Shown piece after piece: positions 1-8,052 of a DNA stretch of 64,000 bases. How positions within the stretch are numbered: the first letter of the stretch is position 1; each line of letters starts with the position of its first letter. Under the pieces are notes generated by a model. That model had not been told where the DNA came from. It did not search any database and saw only the letters and a program-made list of their open reading frames with translations. Source of the stretch: Nocardia harenae NBRC 108248 (GTDB lineage Bacteria; Actinomycetota; Actinomycetes; Mycobacteriales; Mycobacteriaceae); contig NZ_BDBH01000011.1 in NCBI RefSeq assembly GCF_001612885.1, positions 124,001-188,000 of the forward strand, in the 5' to 3' direction. The position numbers and the translations under genes were made by a program.

Positions 1-935
1 GCCGGTTCGCCGTGCCGCTGCAGGGTACGCAACCACGGCCCCGGTGCCCGCGCGAGCAGCAGCAGCCGGGCGGCGCCGTACCCACGGGGGCGCGCCCGGA
101 GCGCTCGGATGATCGTCACGAGTTGATCGGTCCTCGCCTCGGCATAATCCACGGCGAGTACCACCGGACCGCGCACCGCACGGAGCCGGTCGATCACCTC
201 GGCGTCGGCCGCATCCCGCACGAATCCGGCGTGCAACCCGAGTTCCCTGGCAAGGGCGACGAATTCGGTGGCGAGCCGGGTCTTGCCGCGCCCACCCGGG
301 CCGACCAGCAGCCGGACGCCGAGCGAGCCGGGTGCGCCGAGCCACGCGACCAGCTCCGCGAGCGACTCCCTGACCGCGGTGAACTCGACGACGCGATACT
401 CGGCGCGCAGGAGCTCGCTGGGCAGCGGATCGTCCGGCAGCACCGAGGTCTCGTCGAAGAGATCCGGCAGCGCGAGCTCGGGGACCAGCTCGACCAGCCG
501 GTCACCCAAACGGTCCAGCGACTCGGAAAGCCGCCGGTGGGTGATGGTCTCGGCCTGGCGAAGCATGGCCCGCTCGATGTCGGCGGGCAGCTCGACCGGG
601 AGTTCCGCGCCATCGACCAGCACCGGCACGATCGCGATATCCCGCTCCAGCGCACGCTTGATCTCGCGGCGCACCCAGTCGCCCCGGCGATCGACCGGCC
701 GCAGCCCGGTGTCCGGATCGGGGGTGGACCAGCGAGGGCCGATCAGCACCACGAGCACCCGGATCTGCTCCAAGGCCGAGCGCAGGGAGTCGGGGTAGAC
801 CTCTCCGCCGCGCATGGACTCGTGATCGAGGAAGACCCGGTCGCCGAAGCGTCCCTGGAGGTAGCGCCGCACCTCGGCGGCGCCGAAACGCAGGTCAACG
901 GTCCGATAGCTCACGAAGATGTCGAACACGGACAC
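1..935 (-). CDS. TIR-STAND protein, C-terminus cut by window edge
   Basis: About 311 residues are visible from a GTG at 935; the C-terminus runs off the window. Residues 4-11 (FDIFVSYR) open a TIR domain, and W87-x3-E91 carries the Glu expected of NADase-type TIR domains. A P-loop GPGGRGKT lies at 212-219 and a Walker B-like VVLAVDYAEA at 258-267, so a STAND NTPase follows the TIR. Known for the family: bacterial TIR-STAND proteins usually sense an invader through C-terminal repeats and deplete NAD+; the sensor part is outside the window here. Alternative start: GTG 929. The domain call is strong; an antiphage role is inference from family and architecture. Confidence 0.85.
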   Translation of the reverse strand, partial: MSVFDIFVSYRTVDLRFGAAEVRRYLQGRFGDRVFLDHESMRGGEVYPDSLRSALEQIRVLVVLIGPRWSTPDPDTGLRPVDRRGDWVRREIKRALERDIAIVPVLVDGAELPVELPADIERAMLRQAETITHRRLSESLDRLGDRLVELVPELALPDLFDETSVLPDDPLPSELLRAEYRVVEFTAVRESLAELVAWLGAPGSLGVRLLVGPGGRGKTRLATEFVALARELGLHAGFVRDAADAEVIDRLRAVRGPVVLAVDYAEARTDQLVTIIRALRARPRGYGAARLLLLARAPGPWLRTLQRHGEP

Positions 936-966
936 ATTCTGCCGGATCCCGCGGCCGGGACCGGGG

Positions 967-1590
967 TCAAAGGGTGAGGGCGCGCAGGGCGAAGGCGGTG
1001 ATGCGGTCGGTGAGGGCGGCGTCGGGGAGTTCGCGGCGGCGGAGCAGGTCGGTGAGGGTGCCGATGGTGGCGTGCGCGATGAGGGCGGCGTCGAGGTCGG
1101 GGGTGGCACTGCCCAGTTCGGCCAGATCGGCGTGCAGCAGGGCGGCGAGCGCCTCACCGACGACGCCGGGGCCGGGCTCGAGCGCGATCCCCGGCCCCGC
1201 CGCGTTCCACAGGACCGCGAGGGTGGCGGCCGCCGACTCCGCCTCGGCCTGGGCGAGCACCGCCCCGACCCAGCGCCGGAGCCGGGCGCGCGGGTCGCGC
1301 TCCCCCGCCATGCGGTGCGCGGTGTACCTCGCGAGCCGCTCGGCCCCGTCCTCCAGCAGCGCCGCGACCAGGGCGTCCTTGGCGGGGAAGTGGCGGTAGA
1401 AGGCCTCGTTGGAGAGTCCGGCGGCGGCCACGATATCGGCGACTCGCGGCTTGGCGGTGGTACCGGCGGAGGCCATGACGACAAGGGCGGCGTCCAGCAG
1501 GCGGCGCACCTCGTCGGCGTAGTCGGCCCCGCGCCTGGCCAGCGACCGCTGCGCGATCCGGCGCGCCACCACACCAGGTTCGTCCACCAC
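967..1590 (-). CDS. TetR-family transcriptional regulator
   Basis: A 207-residue protein from GTG 1590, chosen because GAGAGG sits 7 bp upstream; an upstream ATG in the same frame would run through the divergent promoter. The N-terminal helix-turn-helix reads PRVADIVAAAGLSNEAFYRHF, typical of TetR, followed by a ligand-binding helical domain with conserved W residues. It diverges from an aminoglycoside-phosphotransferase-like/enoyl-CoA hydratase operon, and two palindromes lie in the 67 bp between the starts. These resemble operators found in front of three other operons in the window, so this protein is the best candidate for their common repressor (inference). The ligand is probably an acyl-CoA. 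Confidence 0.85.
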   Translation of the reverse strand: MVDEPGVVARRIAQRSLARRGADYADEVRRLLDAALVVMASAGTTAKPRVADIVAAAGLSNEAFYRHFPAKDALVAALLEDGAERLARYTAHRMAGERDPRARLRRWVGAVLAQAEAESAAATLAVLWNAAGPGIALEPGPGVVGEALAALLHADLAELGSATPDLDAALIAHATIGTLTDLLRRRELPDAALTDRITAFALRALTL

Positions 1591-1601
1591 GCCACCACCT
1601 C

Positions 1602-1618
1602 TCAGAATTGCATTCTGA
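1602..1618. promoter_or_regulatory. Operator 1 of the TetR/APH divergent promoter
   Basis: A perfect 17-bp dyad, TCAGAATTGCATTCTGA (arms TCAGAAT/ATTCTGA, 3-bp centre). It differs by one base per arm from the GAGAAT-N3-ATTCTC sites at 10381, 50101 and 62374. It lies just upstream of the TetR start, so autorepression is likely (inference). Confidence 0.7.
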
Positions 1619-1622
1619 ATCA

Positions 1623-1639
1623 TGAGAGGCTTATTCTCA
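1623..1639. promoter_or_regulatory. Operator 2 of the TetR/APH divergent promoter
   Basis: TGAGAGGCTTATTCTCA has one consensus arm (ATTCTCA) and one degenerate arm. Its centre is 21 bp, two helical turns, from the centre of operator 1, placing the two on the same DNA face as expected for paired TetR dimers. It ends 18 bp before the APH-like gene start. Confidence 0.55.
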
Positions 1640-1657
1640 AGCGGACTTGGAGGTGCG

Positions 1658-2686
1658 ATGACCGACCTGCACACCCCGCGGCTGGCCGCCTGGATGGATG
1701 GGGCGGGCCTGCCCGGCGCCGGCGCCCCGCTCCGCACCCGGCTGCTCTCCGGCGGCACCCAGAACGAGATCTACGAGGTGGCGCGCGCCGATTTCCGCGC
1801 CGCCCTTCGCATTCCGCCCGCGGCGGCGCCGCCGGACCGGGACCGGGGCATCCTGCGGGAGTGGCGGATCATCGCGGCGCTGGACGGCACCGATGTCCCG
1901 CACCCGCCCGCGCTGGCGGTCTGCACCGACCCGGCGGTGCTCGGCCGCACCTTCTACCTCATGGGCTTCGTGGACGGCTGGTCGCCCATGGACCACCAGA
2001 AGGCCTGGCCCGACCCCTTCGACGGCGATATCGCGGCCCGCCGCGGGCTGGCGCTGGAGCTCGCCGAAGGCATCGCGCTGCTCTCCCGGGTGGACTGGCG
2101 GGGCCGGGGCCTCGGCGACCTGGGCCGCCCGGACGGCTTCCACGACCGCCAGGTCGAGCGCTGGACCGGCTTCTTCGAGCGGATCAGGGGCCGCGAACTG
2201 GATGGCATGGCGGCCGCGACGACCTGGCTGCAGGCCCACCGCCCGCTGGATTTCGTGCCCGGCATCATGCACGGCGACTACCAGTTCGCCAATGTCATGT
2301 ACCGGCACGGCGGCCCGGCCCGGCTGGCCGCCATCGTGGACTGGGAGATGGGCACCGTCGGCGACCCGAAACTGGACCTGGCGTGGATGCTGCAGGGCTG
2401 GCCGGAGAATACCGCCGACCCGGAGCCGGGCGCCTTCGCCTACGTGGACATGCGACACCTGCCCGCCCGCGAGGAGGTGGCCGCGCACTACGCGGCGGTC
2501 TCCGGCAGGCAGGTCGACGACCTCGACTACTACCTGGTGCTCGCGCAGTGGAAGCTGGCGATCGTGCTGGAGCAGGGGTTCCAGCGCGCGGGCGGCGACG
2601 AGAAGCTGCTCGCCTTCGGGCCGATCGTGCCCGAGCTCATGCGCTCGGCCGCCGAACTCGCCGAGAGCACGGGGTACCGCGGATGA
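1658..2686 (+). CDS. APH/ACAD10-like phosphotransferase family protein
   Basis: A 342-residue protein. ATG 1658 is preceded by GGAGG at 1649-1653. The kinase fold is shown by the N-lobe LLSGGTQNEIYEV, the catalytic loop GIMHGDYQFANVMY and the metal-binding DWEMGTVGDPKLDLAWML. Known: this APH subfamily co-occurs with acyl-CoA dehydrogenases, resembles the kinase part of eukaryotic ACAD10/11, and can phosphorylate 4-hydroxyacyl-CoA so it can enter beta-oxidation. It starts an operon with an enoyl-CoA hydratase (ATGA overlap) and a quinone-oxidoreductase-like gene. The hydroxyacyl substrate is inference; an antibiotic kinase is less likely given the neighbours. Confidence 0.85.
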   Translation: MTDLHTPRLAAWMDGAGLPGAGAPLRTRLLSGGTQNEIYEVARADFRAALRIPPAAAPPDRDRGILREWRIIAALDGTDVPHPPALAVCTDPAVLGRTFYLMGFVDGWSPMDHQKAWPDPFDGDIAARRGLALELAEGIALLSRVDWRGRGLGDLGRPDGFHDRQVERWTGFFERIRGRELDGMAAATTWLQAHRPLDFVPGIMHGDYQFANVMYRHGGPARLAAIVDWEMGTVGDPKLDLAWMLQGWPENTADPEPGAFAYVDMRHLPAREEVAAHYAAVSGRQVDDLDYYLVLAQWKLAIVLEQGFQRAGGDEKLLAFGPIVPELMRSAAELAESTGYRG

Positions 2687-3453
2687 GCGCCGGCTTCGAG
2701 TTCGAGCGGCACGGCGCGGTCGGGGTCATCCGGCTGAACCGCCCGGCGGCGCGGAATGCCCTCACGGTGCCGATGATCGAGGGGATCGGCGCGGCGGCGC
2801 TGGCGGCGGAGGCCGACCCGGCCATCCGGGTGCTGCTGCTCACCGGCGCCGGTGACCGCGCCTTCTGCTCCGGCATGGACCTGCGCGCCTTCGCCGCAGG
2901 CGCCGAGTTCAGCGACACCTCGCCCGGCGCCGTCGGGTACCTGCGGCTCACCGCGGGCGAGCTGAGCGTGCCGGTGGTCGCCGCGGCGAACGGCTCGGCG
3001 GTCGGCGGCGGGCTCGAGCTGCTGCTCGGCGGCGACATCCTGATCGCGGCGGAGAACGCCACCTTCGCCTTCCCGGAAGTGCGGCGCGGGCTCTTCCCCG
3101 GCGGGGGCGGCACCGCGATCGGGGCGCGCATTCCGGTGCACATCGCGCTGGAGCTCACGCTCACCGGGGCGCCGATCACCGCCGCCCGCGGGTACCAGCT
3201 CGGGCTGTTCAGCGCGGTCGTCACCCCGGACCTGGTGTTCGCGACCGCGCTGGAGTACGCCGAGCGGATCGCCGCCAATGCCCCGCTCGGGCTGGCCGCC
3301 TGCAAGGAGCTGGTGCGGCTCACGGTCACCGATTCCGCGCGGGCGGCGGAGCGGCGGAAGCGCTGGCAGCAAACGGTTTTCACCAGCGACGACGCGGCCG
3401 AGGGGACGCGGGCGTTCCTGGCGAAGCGGCCGCCGGTGTGGCGGGGGCGCTGA
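2683..3453 (+). CDS. Enoyl-CoA hydratase/isomerase family protein
   Basis: A 256-residue crotonase-fold protein, the usual size. The oxyanion-hole segments are AFCSGMDL and NGSAVGGGLEL, and the second acidic position is in FPEVRRGLFPGGGG. The start overlaps the APH-like stop (ATGA), and the next gene begins one base after its stop. The likely role is hydration or isomerisation of an enoyl-CoA produced by the neighbouring pathway. The exact substrate cannot be read from the sequence. Confidence 0.9.
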   Translation: MSAGFEFERHGAVGVIRLNRPAARNALTVPMIEGIGAAALAAEADPAIRVLLLTGAGDRAFCSGMDLRAFAAGAEFSDTSPGAVGYLRLTAGELSVPVVAAANGSAVGGGLELLLGGDILIAAENATFAFPEVRRGLFPGGGGTAIGARIPVHIALELTLTGAPITAARGYQLGLFSAVVTPDLVFATALEYAERIAANAPLGLAACKELVRLTVTDSARAAERRKRWQQTVFTSDDAAEGTRAFLAKRPPVWRGR

Positions 3454-3454
3454 G

Positions 3455-4384
3455 GTGCGCGCCGCGGTGTGCCCGGCGTACGGGCCGCCGGAGGTGGTCG
3501 AGGTGCGCGAGCTGCCGGAGCCGGAATCCGCCGCGGTGCGGGTGGTCGCCGCGGCGGTGAACTTCCCGGATGTGCTGCTGGTCGCCGGGCGGTATCAGGT
3601 CACGGTGCCGCCGCCGTTCGTGGTGGGCAGCGAGTTCGCCGGGGTGGTGGAGGTGGCGGGCGGCGGGTTCGCGGCCGGGGAGCGGGTGACGGGGACCGGG
3701 ATCACCGGCGCCTTCGCCGAGCTGGTGAGCGCGAATGCGCTGCACCGCATTCCGGACGGGGTGCCGTTCGATGTCGCCGCGGCGGCCGGGGTCGCGCACG
3801 GCACGGCCTACCACGCGCTGCGGGCGGTGGCGCGGGTCGGCGCGGGCGATCGGGTGATCGTGCTCGGCGCGGGCGGCGGGGTCGGGCTGGCGGCGGTGCA
3901 GCTCGCCACCGCACTCGGGGCCGAGGTCACCGCGGTGGCCTCCACGCCGGAGAAGCGTGCCGTGGCGCGGAGCTACGGGGCGGCCACCGTCGACTCGAAG
4001 GGGGATCTGCGCGCGGCACTGCGCACCGCGCTCCCGGACGGCGCGCAGGCCGTCCTCGACCCCGTCGGCGGCGACGTCGCCGAGCCCGCCCTGCGCTCGC
4101 TGGCCCGCGGCGGACGCTACGTGACCATCGGCTTCGCCTCCGGCGTCATCCCGCGCATCCCGCTGAACCTGGTGCTCATCAAGGGGATTCAGCTGCTCGG
4201 CTGCCGAATCGGCGACCTCGACCCCGAGCTCTACCGCACCCACAGGGCCGAGCTGGCGGCACTGCTCGCCGACGGCACGGTCCGCCCGCACATCGGGGCG
4301 CGCTACCCGCTGGCGGAGACCGCCGCCGCGCTCCGGCTGGTCGCGGACGGCCGCGCCGTCGGCAAGGTGCTGATCGAGCCGTGA
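3455..4384 (+). CDS. Zinc-independent MDR: NADPH:quinone oxidoreductase-like
   Basis: A 309-residue protein from GTG 3455, one base after the preceding stop. The N-terminal GroES-like fold contains NFPDVLLVAGRYQV and PFVVGSEFAGVVE. The Rossmann motif is GAGGGVGLAAVQLA, with the following STPEKRAVARSYGA typical of NADPH users. No zinc-binding Cys cluster is visible, so it belongs to the quinone-reductase/enoyl-reductase branch of the MDR superfamily. It closes the APH-ECH operon and could reduce an enoyl-CoA or quinone there (inference). Confidence 0.85.
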   Translation: MRAAVCPAYGPPEVVEVRELPEPESAAVRVVAAAVNFPDVLLVAGRYQVTVPPPFVVGSEFAGVVEVAGGGFAAGERVTGTGITGAFAELVSANALHRIPDGVPFDVAAAAGVAHGTAYHALRAVARVGAGDRVIVLGAGGGVGLAAVQLATALGAEVTAVASTPEKRAVARSYGAATVDSKGDLRAALRTALPDGAQAVLDPVGGDVAEPALRSLARGGRYVTIGFASGVIPRIPLNLVLIKGIQLLGCRIGDLDPELYRTHRAELAALLADGTVRPHIGARYPLAETAAALRLVADGRAVGKVLIEP

Positions 4385-4385
4385 C

Positions 4386-4694
4386 CTACTCGTACTCGAT
4401 CGTGATGGCGGGGGTGCGCGGCTCGGACTGGCAGGTGAGGACGTACCCCTCGGCGAGGTCCTCATCGGTCAGCGCGTCGTTGATCCGCATCTCCACCCGG
4501 CCGTCGCGCAGCACCGCCATGCAGGTGCCGCAGTTCCCCGCCTCGCAGGCGAAGGGCGGGTTCAGCCCGGCCCTGCGGGCGGCCTCCAGCACGGTGTCGT
4601 CGGTCGCGAGCCGCACCGTCTCGGTGCGGCCGTCGAGCAGGATCGTCGCCTCCACGGCCGTCACGGTGGCGGGCTCATTGGCGTTTCCGGCCAT
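4386..4694 (-). CDS. 2Fe-2S plant-type ferredoxin
   Basis: A 102-residue protein. ATG 4694 has GGGGA about 8 bp upstream. The cluster ligands are in CEAGNCGTC (C-x4-C-x2-C) with the fourth Cys in VLTCQSE, the plant-type or Ksh reductase C-terminal pattern. It is a stand-alone electron carrier, convergent with the quinone-oxidoreductase-like gene (1-bp gap). Two similar palindromes precede it. It may feed electrons to one of the two Rieske oxygenases in the window, since neither has an adjacent reductase (inference). Confidence 0.9.
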   Translation of the reverse strand: MAGNANEPATVTAVEATILLDGRTETVRLATDDTVLEAARRAGLNPPFACEAGNCGTCMAVLRDGRVEMRINDALTDEDLAEGYVLTCQSEPRTPAITIEYE

Positions 4695-4717
4695 GGCGGT
4701 ACTCCCCTGGTCGAGAT

Positions 4718-4757
4718 TGAGCGATCGCTCAGCGTGAAAGCTGAGCACATGCTTAGC
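4718..4757 (-). promoter_or_regulatory. Paired palindromes upstream of the ferredoxin gene
   Basis: TGAGCGATCGCTCA (4718-4731) is a perfect 14-bp dyad. GCTGAGCACATGCTTAGC (4740-4757) is an 18-bp dyad with one mismatch; its core TGAGCA-CA-TGCTTA matches the first site's shape. The centres are 24 bp apart. They look like two binding sites of one dimeric regulator controlling the ferredoxin; the regulator is not identified. Confidence 0.5.
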
Positions 4758-4791
4758 ACGGGCGCGCGGAGCCGGTCAACCACCCTGGCGC

Positions 4792-5559
4792 TCAGCGCCC
4801 GGTCCACTCCGGGCGGCGTTTCTCGGCGAAGGCGCGCGGGCCCTCCTGCGCGTCGGCGCTCTCGTAGCACGGGGTCGCGGCGTGCCTGGCGGCCTGCAGC
4901 GCGGCCGAGCGGCCCATCTCGGTGGCGAGCATGACCGTCTCCCTGGCGGCGCGCACCGAGAGCGGTGCGCCCGCGAGGATGTCGCGGGCCAGGTCGAGCG
5001 CGGTCTCCAGCAGCTGCTCCGGCTCGGCGAGCCGGTTGACCAAGCCGATCTCGTAGGCGCGGCGGGCGTCGATGGGCTTCCCGGTCAACAGGATCTCCAT
5101 CATGACGCGCTGCGGGATCATGTGGATGAGCGGCGCGGCCCACGGCGAGCTGCGGCCCACCTTCACCTCGGTGACGGCGAAGGTCGCGGTGCTCGCCGCC
5201 ACGCAGAGGTCGCAGGCCTGCGCGATCATCCAGCCGCCTGCGAAGGCCGGGCCGTTCACGGCGGCGATGGTTGGCTTGGTCAGCTCGATGGTGTCGTAGG
5301 GCAGCGGGAACATGTCGCGCGGCGGCACGCCCATGCCGCTCGCCACCATCTCCTTCAGGTCGCCGCCCGCGCAGAAGGTGCGGCCCGCGCCGGTGAGGAC
5401 GGCGACCCGGAGCGCGGGGTCGCGCTCGAAGCGCTCCCAGGCGGTGAAGAGGCCGTCGCGCACGTCTTCGGCCAGGCAGTTGCGGGTGTCGGGGCGGTTG
5501 AGGGTGAGGACGGCGATGCCGTCCGGGCGGGCGTCGAAGAGCACGGCGTCGTCGCTCAT
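4792..5559 (-). CDS. Enoyl-CoA hydratase/isomerase family protein
   Basis: A 255-residue crotonase family member. The oxyanion-hole motifs are RTFCAGGDLKEM and NGPAFAGGWMIAQACDL. The segment around TEVKVGRSSPWAAPL replaces the usual G-P-x-G stretch, so it may be a variant hydratase. It is last in a three-gene minus-strand operon, and its ATG overlaps the preceding stop by one base (TGATG). C-terminal FAEKRRPEWTGR is typical of the family. Confidence 0.9.
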   Translation of the reverse strand: MSDDAVLFDARPDGIAVLTLNRPDTRNCLAEDVRDGLFTAWERFERDPALRVAVLTGAGRTFCAGGDLKEMVASGMGVPPRDMFPLPYDTIELTKPTIAAVNGPAFAGGWMIAQACDLCVAASTATFAVTEVKVGRSSPWAAPLIHMIPQRVMMEILLTGKPIDARRAYEIGLVNRLAEPEQLLETALDLARDILAGAPLSVRAARETVMLATEMGRSAALQAARHAATPCYESADAQEGPRAFAEKRRPEWTGR

Positions 5560-6830
5560 CAGAATCCTCTCCGCTGGATCTCGCTCGCGGCGCGCTCCAG
5601 GTCGTCTCGGAAGTCGGGGTGCGCGACGGCGACGAGCCGCCGGGCGCGCTCGGCCAGGGTCTGCCCGGCCAGCTCGGCGGCGCCGAACTCGGTGACGATC
5701 ACGTCCACGTCGCTGCGCGCGGTGGTGACCGGGCCGGCGAGCGCGGCGGTGATCCGGCTGACGGTGCCGCCCCGCGCGGTGGCGGGCAGTGCGACCACCG
5801 CGTGGCCGCCCGGCGAGCGGGCGCCCGCGCGCACGAAGTCGACCTGGCCGCCGGAGCCGCCCAGGTACGCGGCACCGCTCTGTTCGGCGTTGACCTGGCC
5901 GGTCAGGTCGACCTCGACCGCGGAGTTGACGGTGACCAGGCGGTCCAGCCGGGCCAGCACCGCCGGATCGTGCGTGTAGGCGGTGTCGCACATGCGGATT
6001 CGCTCGTTGCCGTCGGCGAAGCGGTAGAGGCGGTCGGTGCCGATCAGGGCGCCGGTGATCGAGACGCCGGCGTCGATGCGCTTGCGCGCGTTGGTGATCA
6101 CGCCCGCCTCGACCAGGTCGACCAGGCCGTCGCCGAGCATGCCGGAGTGCACGCCGAGGTCGCGGCGGTCGCCGAGCAGGCGGAGGACGGCGTCGGGCAC
6201 GGCGCCGATGCCGACCTGGAGCACCGAGCCGTCGCCGATGAACTCGGCGACGTGCCGGGCGATCTCCTCGTCCAGCTCGGTGATCGGGGCGGGCGGTACC
6301 TGCACCGGATCCCGGGAGACCGGGACGGCGTAGTCGATCTCCGCGGCCGCGATGCGCACGCCCGCGGTGCGCGGGACGCGGTCGTTGACCTCGGCCACCA
6401 CGACGCGCGCCGCGCGGACGGCGGCGAGGACGTGGTCGCTGATCAGCCCGAGGCTGTGGGTGCCGTCTTCGGCTGCCGGGGCGACCTGGACGAAGGCGAC
6501 GTCGCAGGGGATGGCGCCCGCCTCGATCATGGGGCCGACCCGGCTCACGTGGCAGGGGATCACGTCCAGGACATTGGCCTTGGCGAGGGCCCGCAGCGCG
6601 CCGATGGCGCCCATGCTCACCGGGCGGAACGCCTTGGCGGCGGCCGGGGTGAGGAGGCCGGAGAAGCTGGTGGCGATGAAGAGGGAGAGGTCGGGGAGCT
6701 CGGGGCCCTGTTCGATCAGGGCCTCGATCAGCGCGGTGGGTTCGCCGCAGGCCTGGCCGGCGACGATGTGGTCGCCGGGGCGGAGGATGGTGCGCAGGTC
6801 CAGGTCGGCGAGTGCGACGGTGGCCGTCAC
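5559..6830 (-). CDS. Acetyl-CoA hydrolase/4-hydroxybutyrate CoA-transferase family
   Basis: A 423-residue protein from GTG 6830, which overlaps the previous stop as GTGA. The family stretch VNSAVEVDLTGQVNAE and the preceding glycine-rich IGDGSVLQVGIGAVPDAVL are characteristic of class I CoA-transferases of the acetyl-CoA hydrolase/4-hydroxybutyrate type, and the length is normal. It probably moves CoA between a short acid and a pathway intermediate. Sitting between a class III CoA-transferase and an enoyl-CoA hydratase, it gives the operon two unrelated CoA-transferases. Confidence 0.88.
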   Translation of the reverse strand: MTATVALADLDLRTILRPGDHIVAGQACGEPTALIEALIEQGPELPDLSLFIATSFSGLLTPAAAKAFRPVSMGAIGALRALAKANVLDVIPCHVSRVGPMIEAGAIPCDVAFVQVAPAAEDGTHSLGLISDHVLAAVRAARVVVAEVNDRVPRTAGVRIAAAEIDYAVPVSRDPVQVPPAPITELDEEIARHVAEFIGDGSVLQVGIGAVPDAVLRLLGDRRDLGVHSGMLGDGLVDLVEAGVITNARKRIDAGVSITGALIGTDRLYRFADGNERIRMCDTAYTHDPAVLARLDRLVTVNSAVEVDLTGQVNAEQSGAAYLGGSGGQVDFVRAGARSPGGHAVVALPATARGGTVSRITAALAGPVTTARSDVDVIVTEFGAAELAGQTLAERARRLVAVAHPDFRDDLERAASEIQRRGF

Positions 6831-7993
6831 CGGGCCGAGCCGTTCGCGGACGCACCGTGCCGAAGGCCGCCGAGGACTTCGTCGGTGTCGGCGCCCAACC
6901 TGGGCGCGGGGCCCGCGATTCGGCCGGGGGTGCGGGAGAACCAGGCGGGCGGGCCGGGGAAGCGCAGCGGTCCGTGCGGCGAGTCCACCGTCTGGAAGAA
7001 GCCCGCGGCGTTGAGGTGCTCGTTGTCGAAGAGGTCGTCCAGCGAGTTCACCGCGGCGGCCGGGATCTGCAGCTCGCGCAGCAGCTCCAGCCACTCGGCC
7101 GTGGTTCGCTCGGCGAAGGTGGCGCTGAGCAGCCCGTACACCTCGTCGATGCGCGCCGCCCGCTGGGCCAGCGTGGCGAACTCCGGCCCGGCCCAGGCGG
7201 GGCGCACCGCGCCGACGAACGCGGCCCAGTGCTTGTCGTTGTAGACCAGCGCCGCCAGGTACCCGTCGGCCGTGCGGTACGGCCGCCGATTCGGCGTCAC
7301 CGCCCGCGGATACCCGGCCGCGCCGAGCGGCGGGTCGAAGAGGCGACCGTTGGCATGCTCCACCAGCATGAACGCCGCCATGGTCTCGAACATGGCGACC
7401 TCCACCTCCTGCCCCTCCCCGGTGCGCTCGCGGTGGAAGAGCGCCATGGTGGTGGCGTAGACCGCGGTCAGCCCGGCCACCTTGTCCGCGACGATGCTGC
7501 CCATGTACCCCGGTGTGCCGGTGAGCATCTGCTGCGCGGCCGGGATGCCGCACTCGGCCTGCACGGTGTCGTCGTAGGCGGGGCGGTCGGCGTCCGGGCC
7601 GCGGCGGCCGTAGCCGTAGCAGTTGGTGTAGACGATGCCCGGATTCAGCGCCGCCACGTCGGCGTAGCCGAAGCCGAGCCGCTGGATGGCGGCGGCCCGC
7701 ATGGAGTGCACGAAGACATCGGCCCCGGCCACCAGCTCGCGCAGCGCGGCCGCCCCGTCCGCGCTGCGCAGGTCGAGCACGACGCTGCGTTTGCCCCGGT
7801 TGACGTTGACGAAGACCCCGCTCATCCCCGGCTCGGGGCCGGTCGAGATGTACCGGGTGTCGTCGCCGCGCGGCGGCTCCACCTTGATCACCTCGGCTCC
7901 CATGTCGGCCATGATCTGCGTGCAGTAGGGGCCCATCACCATCGCCGTCAGATCGATGACCTTCACCCCGGAGAGCGGACCTGTGTGCTTCAT
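6827..7993 (-). CDS. CaiB/BaiF class III CoA-transferase
   Basis: A 388-residue protein, normal for the family. The N-terminus LSGVKVIDLTAMVMGPYC and the KVEPPRGDDTR loop are standard. The catalytic aspartate is expected at D141 in RPAYDDTVQA. It is first in the operon with the 4-hydroxybutyrate-type CoA-transferase and a hydratase. The divergent promoter region holds a perfect ATCCTTGCAAGGAT palindrome, suggesting control by the GntR-type regulator encoded at 20.3 kb. Confidence 0.92.
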   Translation of the reverse strand: MKHTGPLSGVKVIDLTAMVMGPYCTQIMADMGAEVIKVEPPRGDDTRYISTGPEPGMSGVFVNVNRGKRSVVLDLRSADGAAALRELVAGADVFVHSMRAAAIQRLGFGYADVAALNPGIVYTNCYGYGRRGPDADRPAYDDTVQAECGIPAAQQMLTGTPGYMGSIVADKVAGLTAVYATTMALFHRERTGEGQEVEVAMFETMAAFMLVEHANGRLFDPPLGAAGYPRAVTPNRRPYRTADGYLAALVYNDKHWAAFVGAVRPAWAGPEFATLAQRAARIDEVYGLLSATFAERTTAEWLELLRELQIPAAAVNSLDDLFDNEHLNAAGFFQTVDSPHGPLRFPGPPAWFSRTPGRIAGPAPRLGADTDEVLGGLRHGASANGSAR

Positions 7994-8021
7994 CGCGTCC
8001 TCTTCCGCCGCTATCTGATGA

Positions 8022-8046
8022 ATCCTTGCAAGGATAGTGGTATCAA
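8022..8046 (+). promoter_or_regulatory. ATCCT-N4-AGGAT operator and -10 element
   Basis: ATCCTTGCAAGGAT (8022-8035) is a perfect 14-bp palindrome. TATCAA (8041-8046) lies 5 bp after it as a -10 element. The GTG of the ligase gene begins 7 bp after this -10, so the mRNA is probably leaderless. The AAGGAG just before the GTG is too close (2 bp) to act as a normal ribosome site. The palindrome also lies upstream of the divergent CoA-transferase gene. Confidence 0.6.
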
Positions 8047-8052
8047 GGAGCG

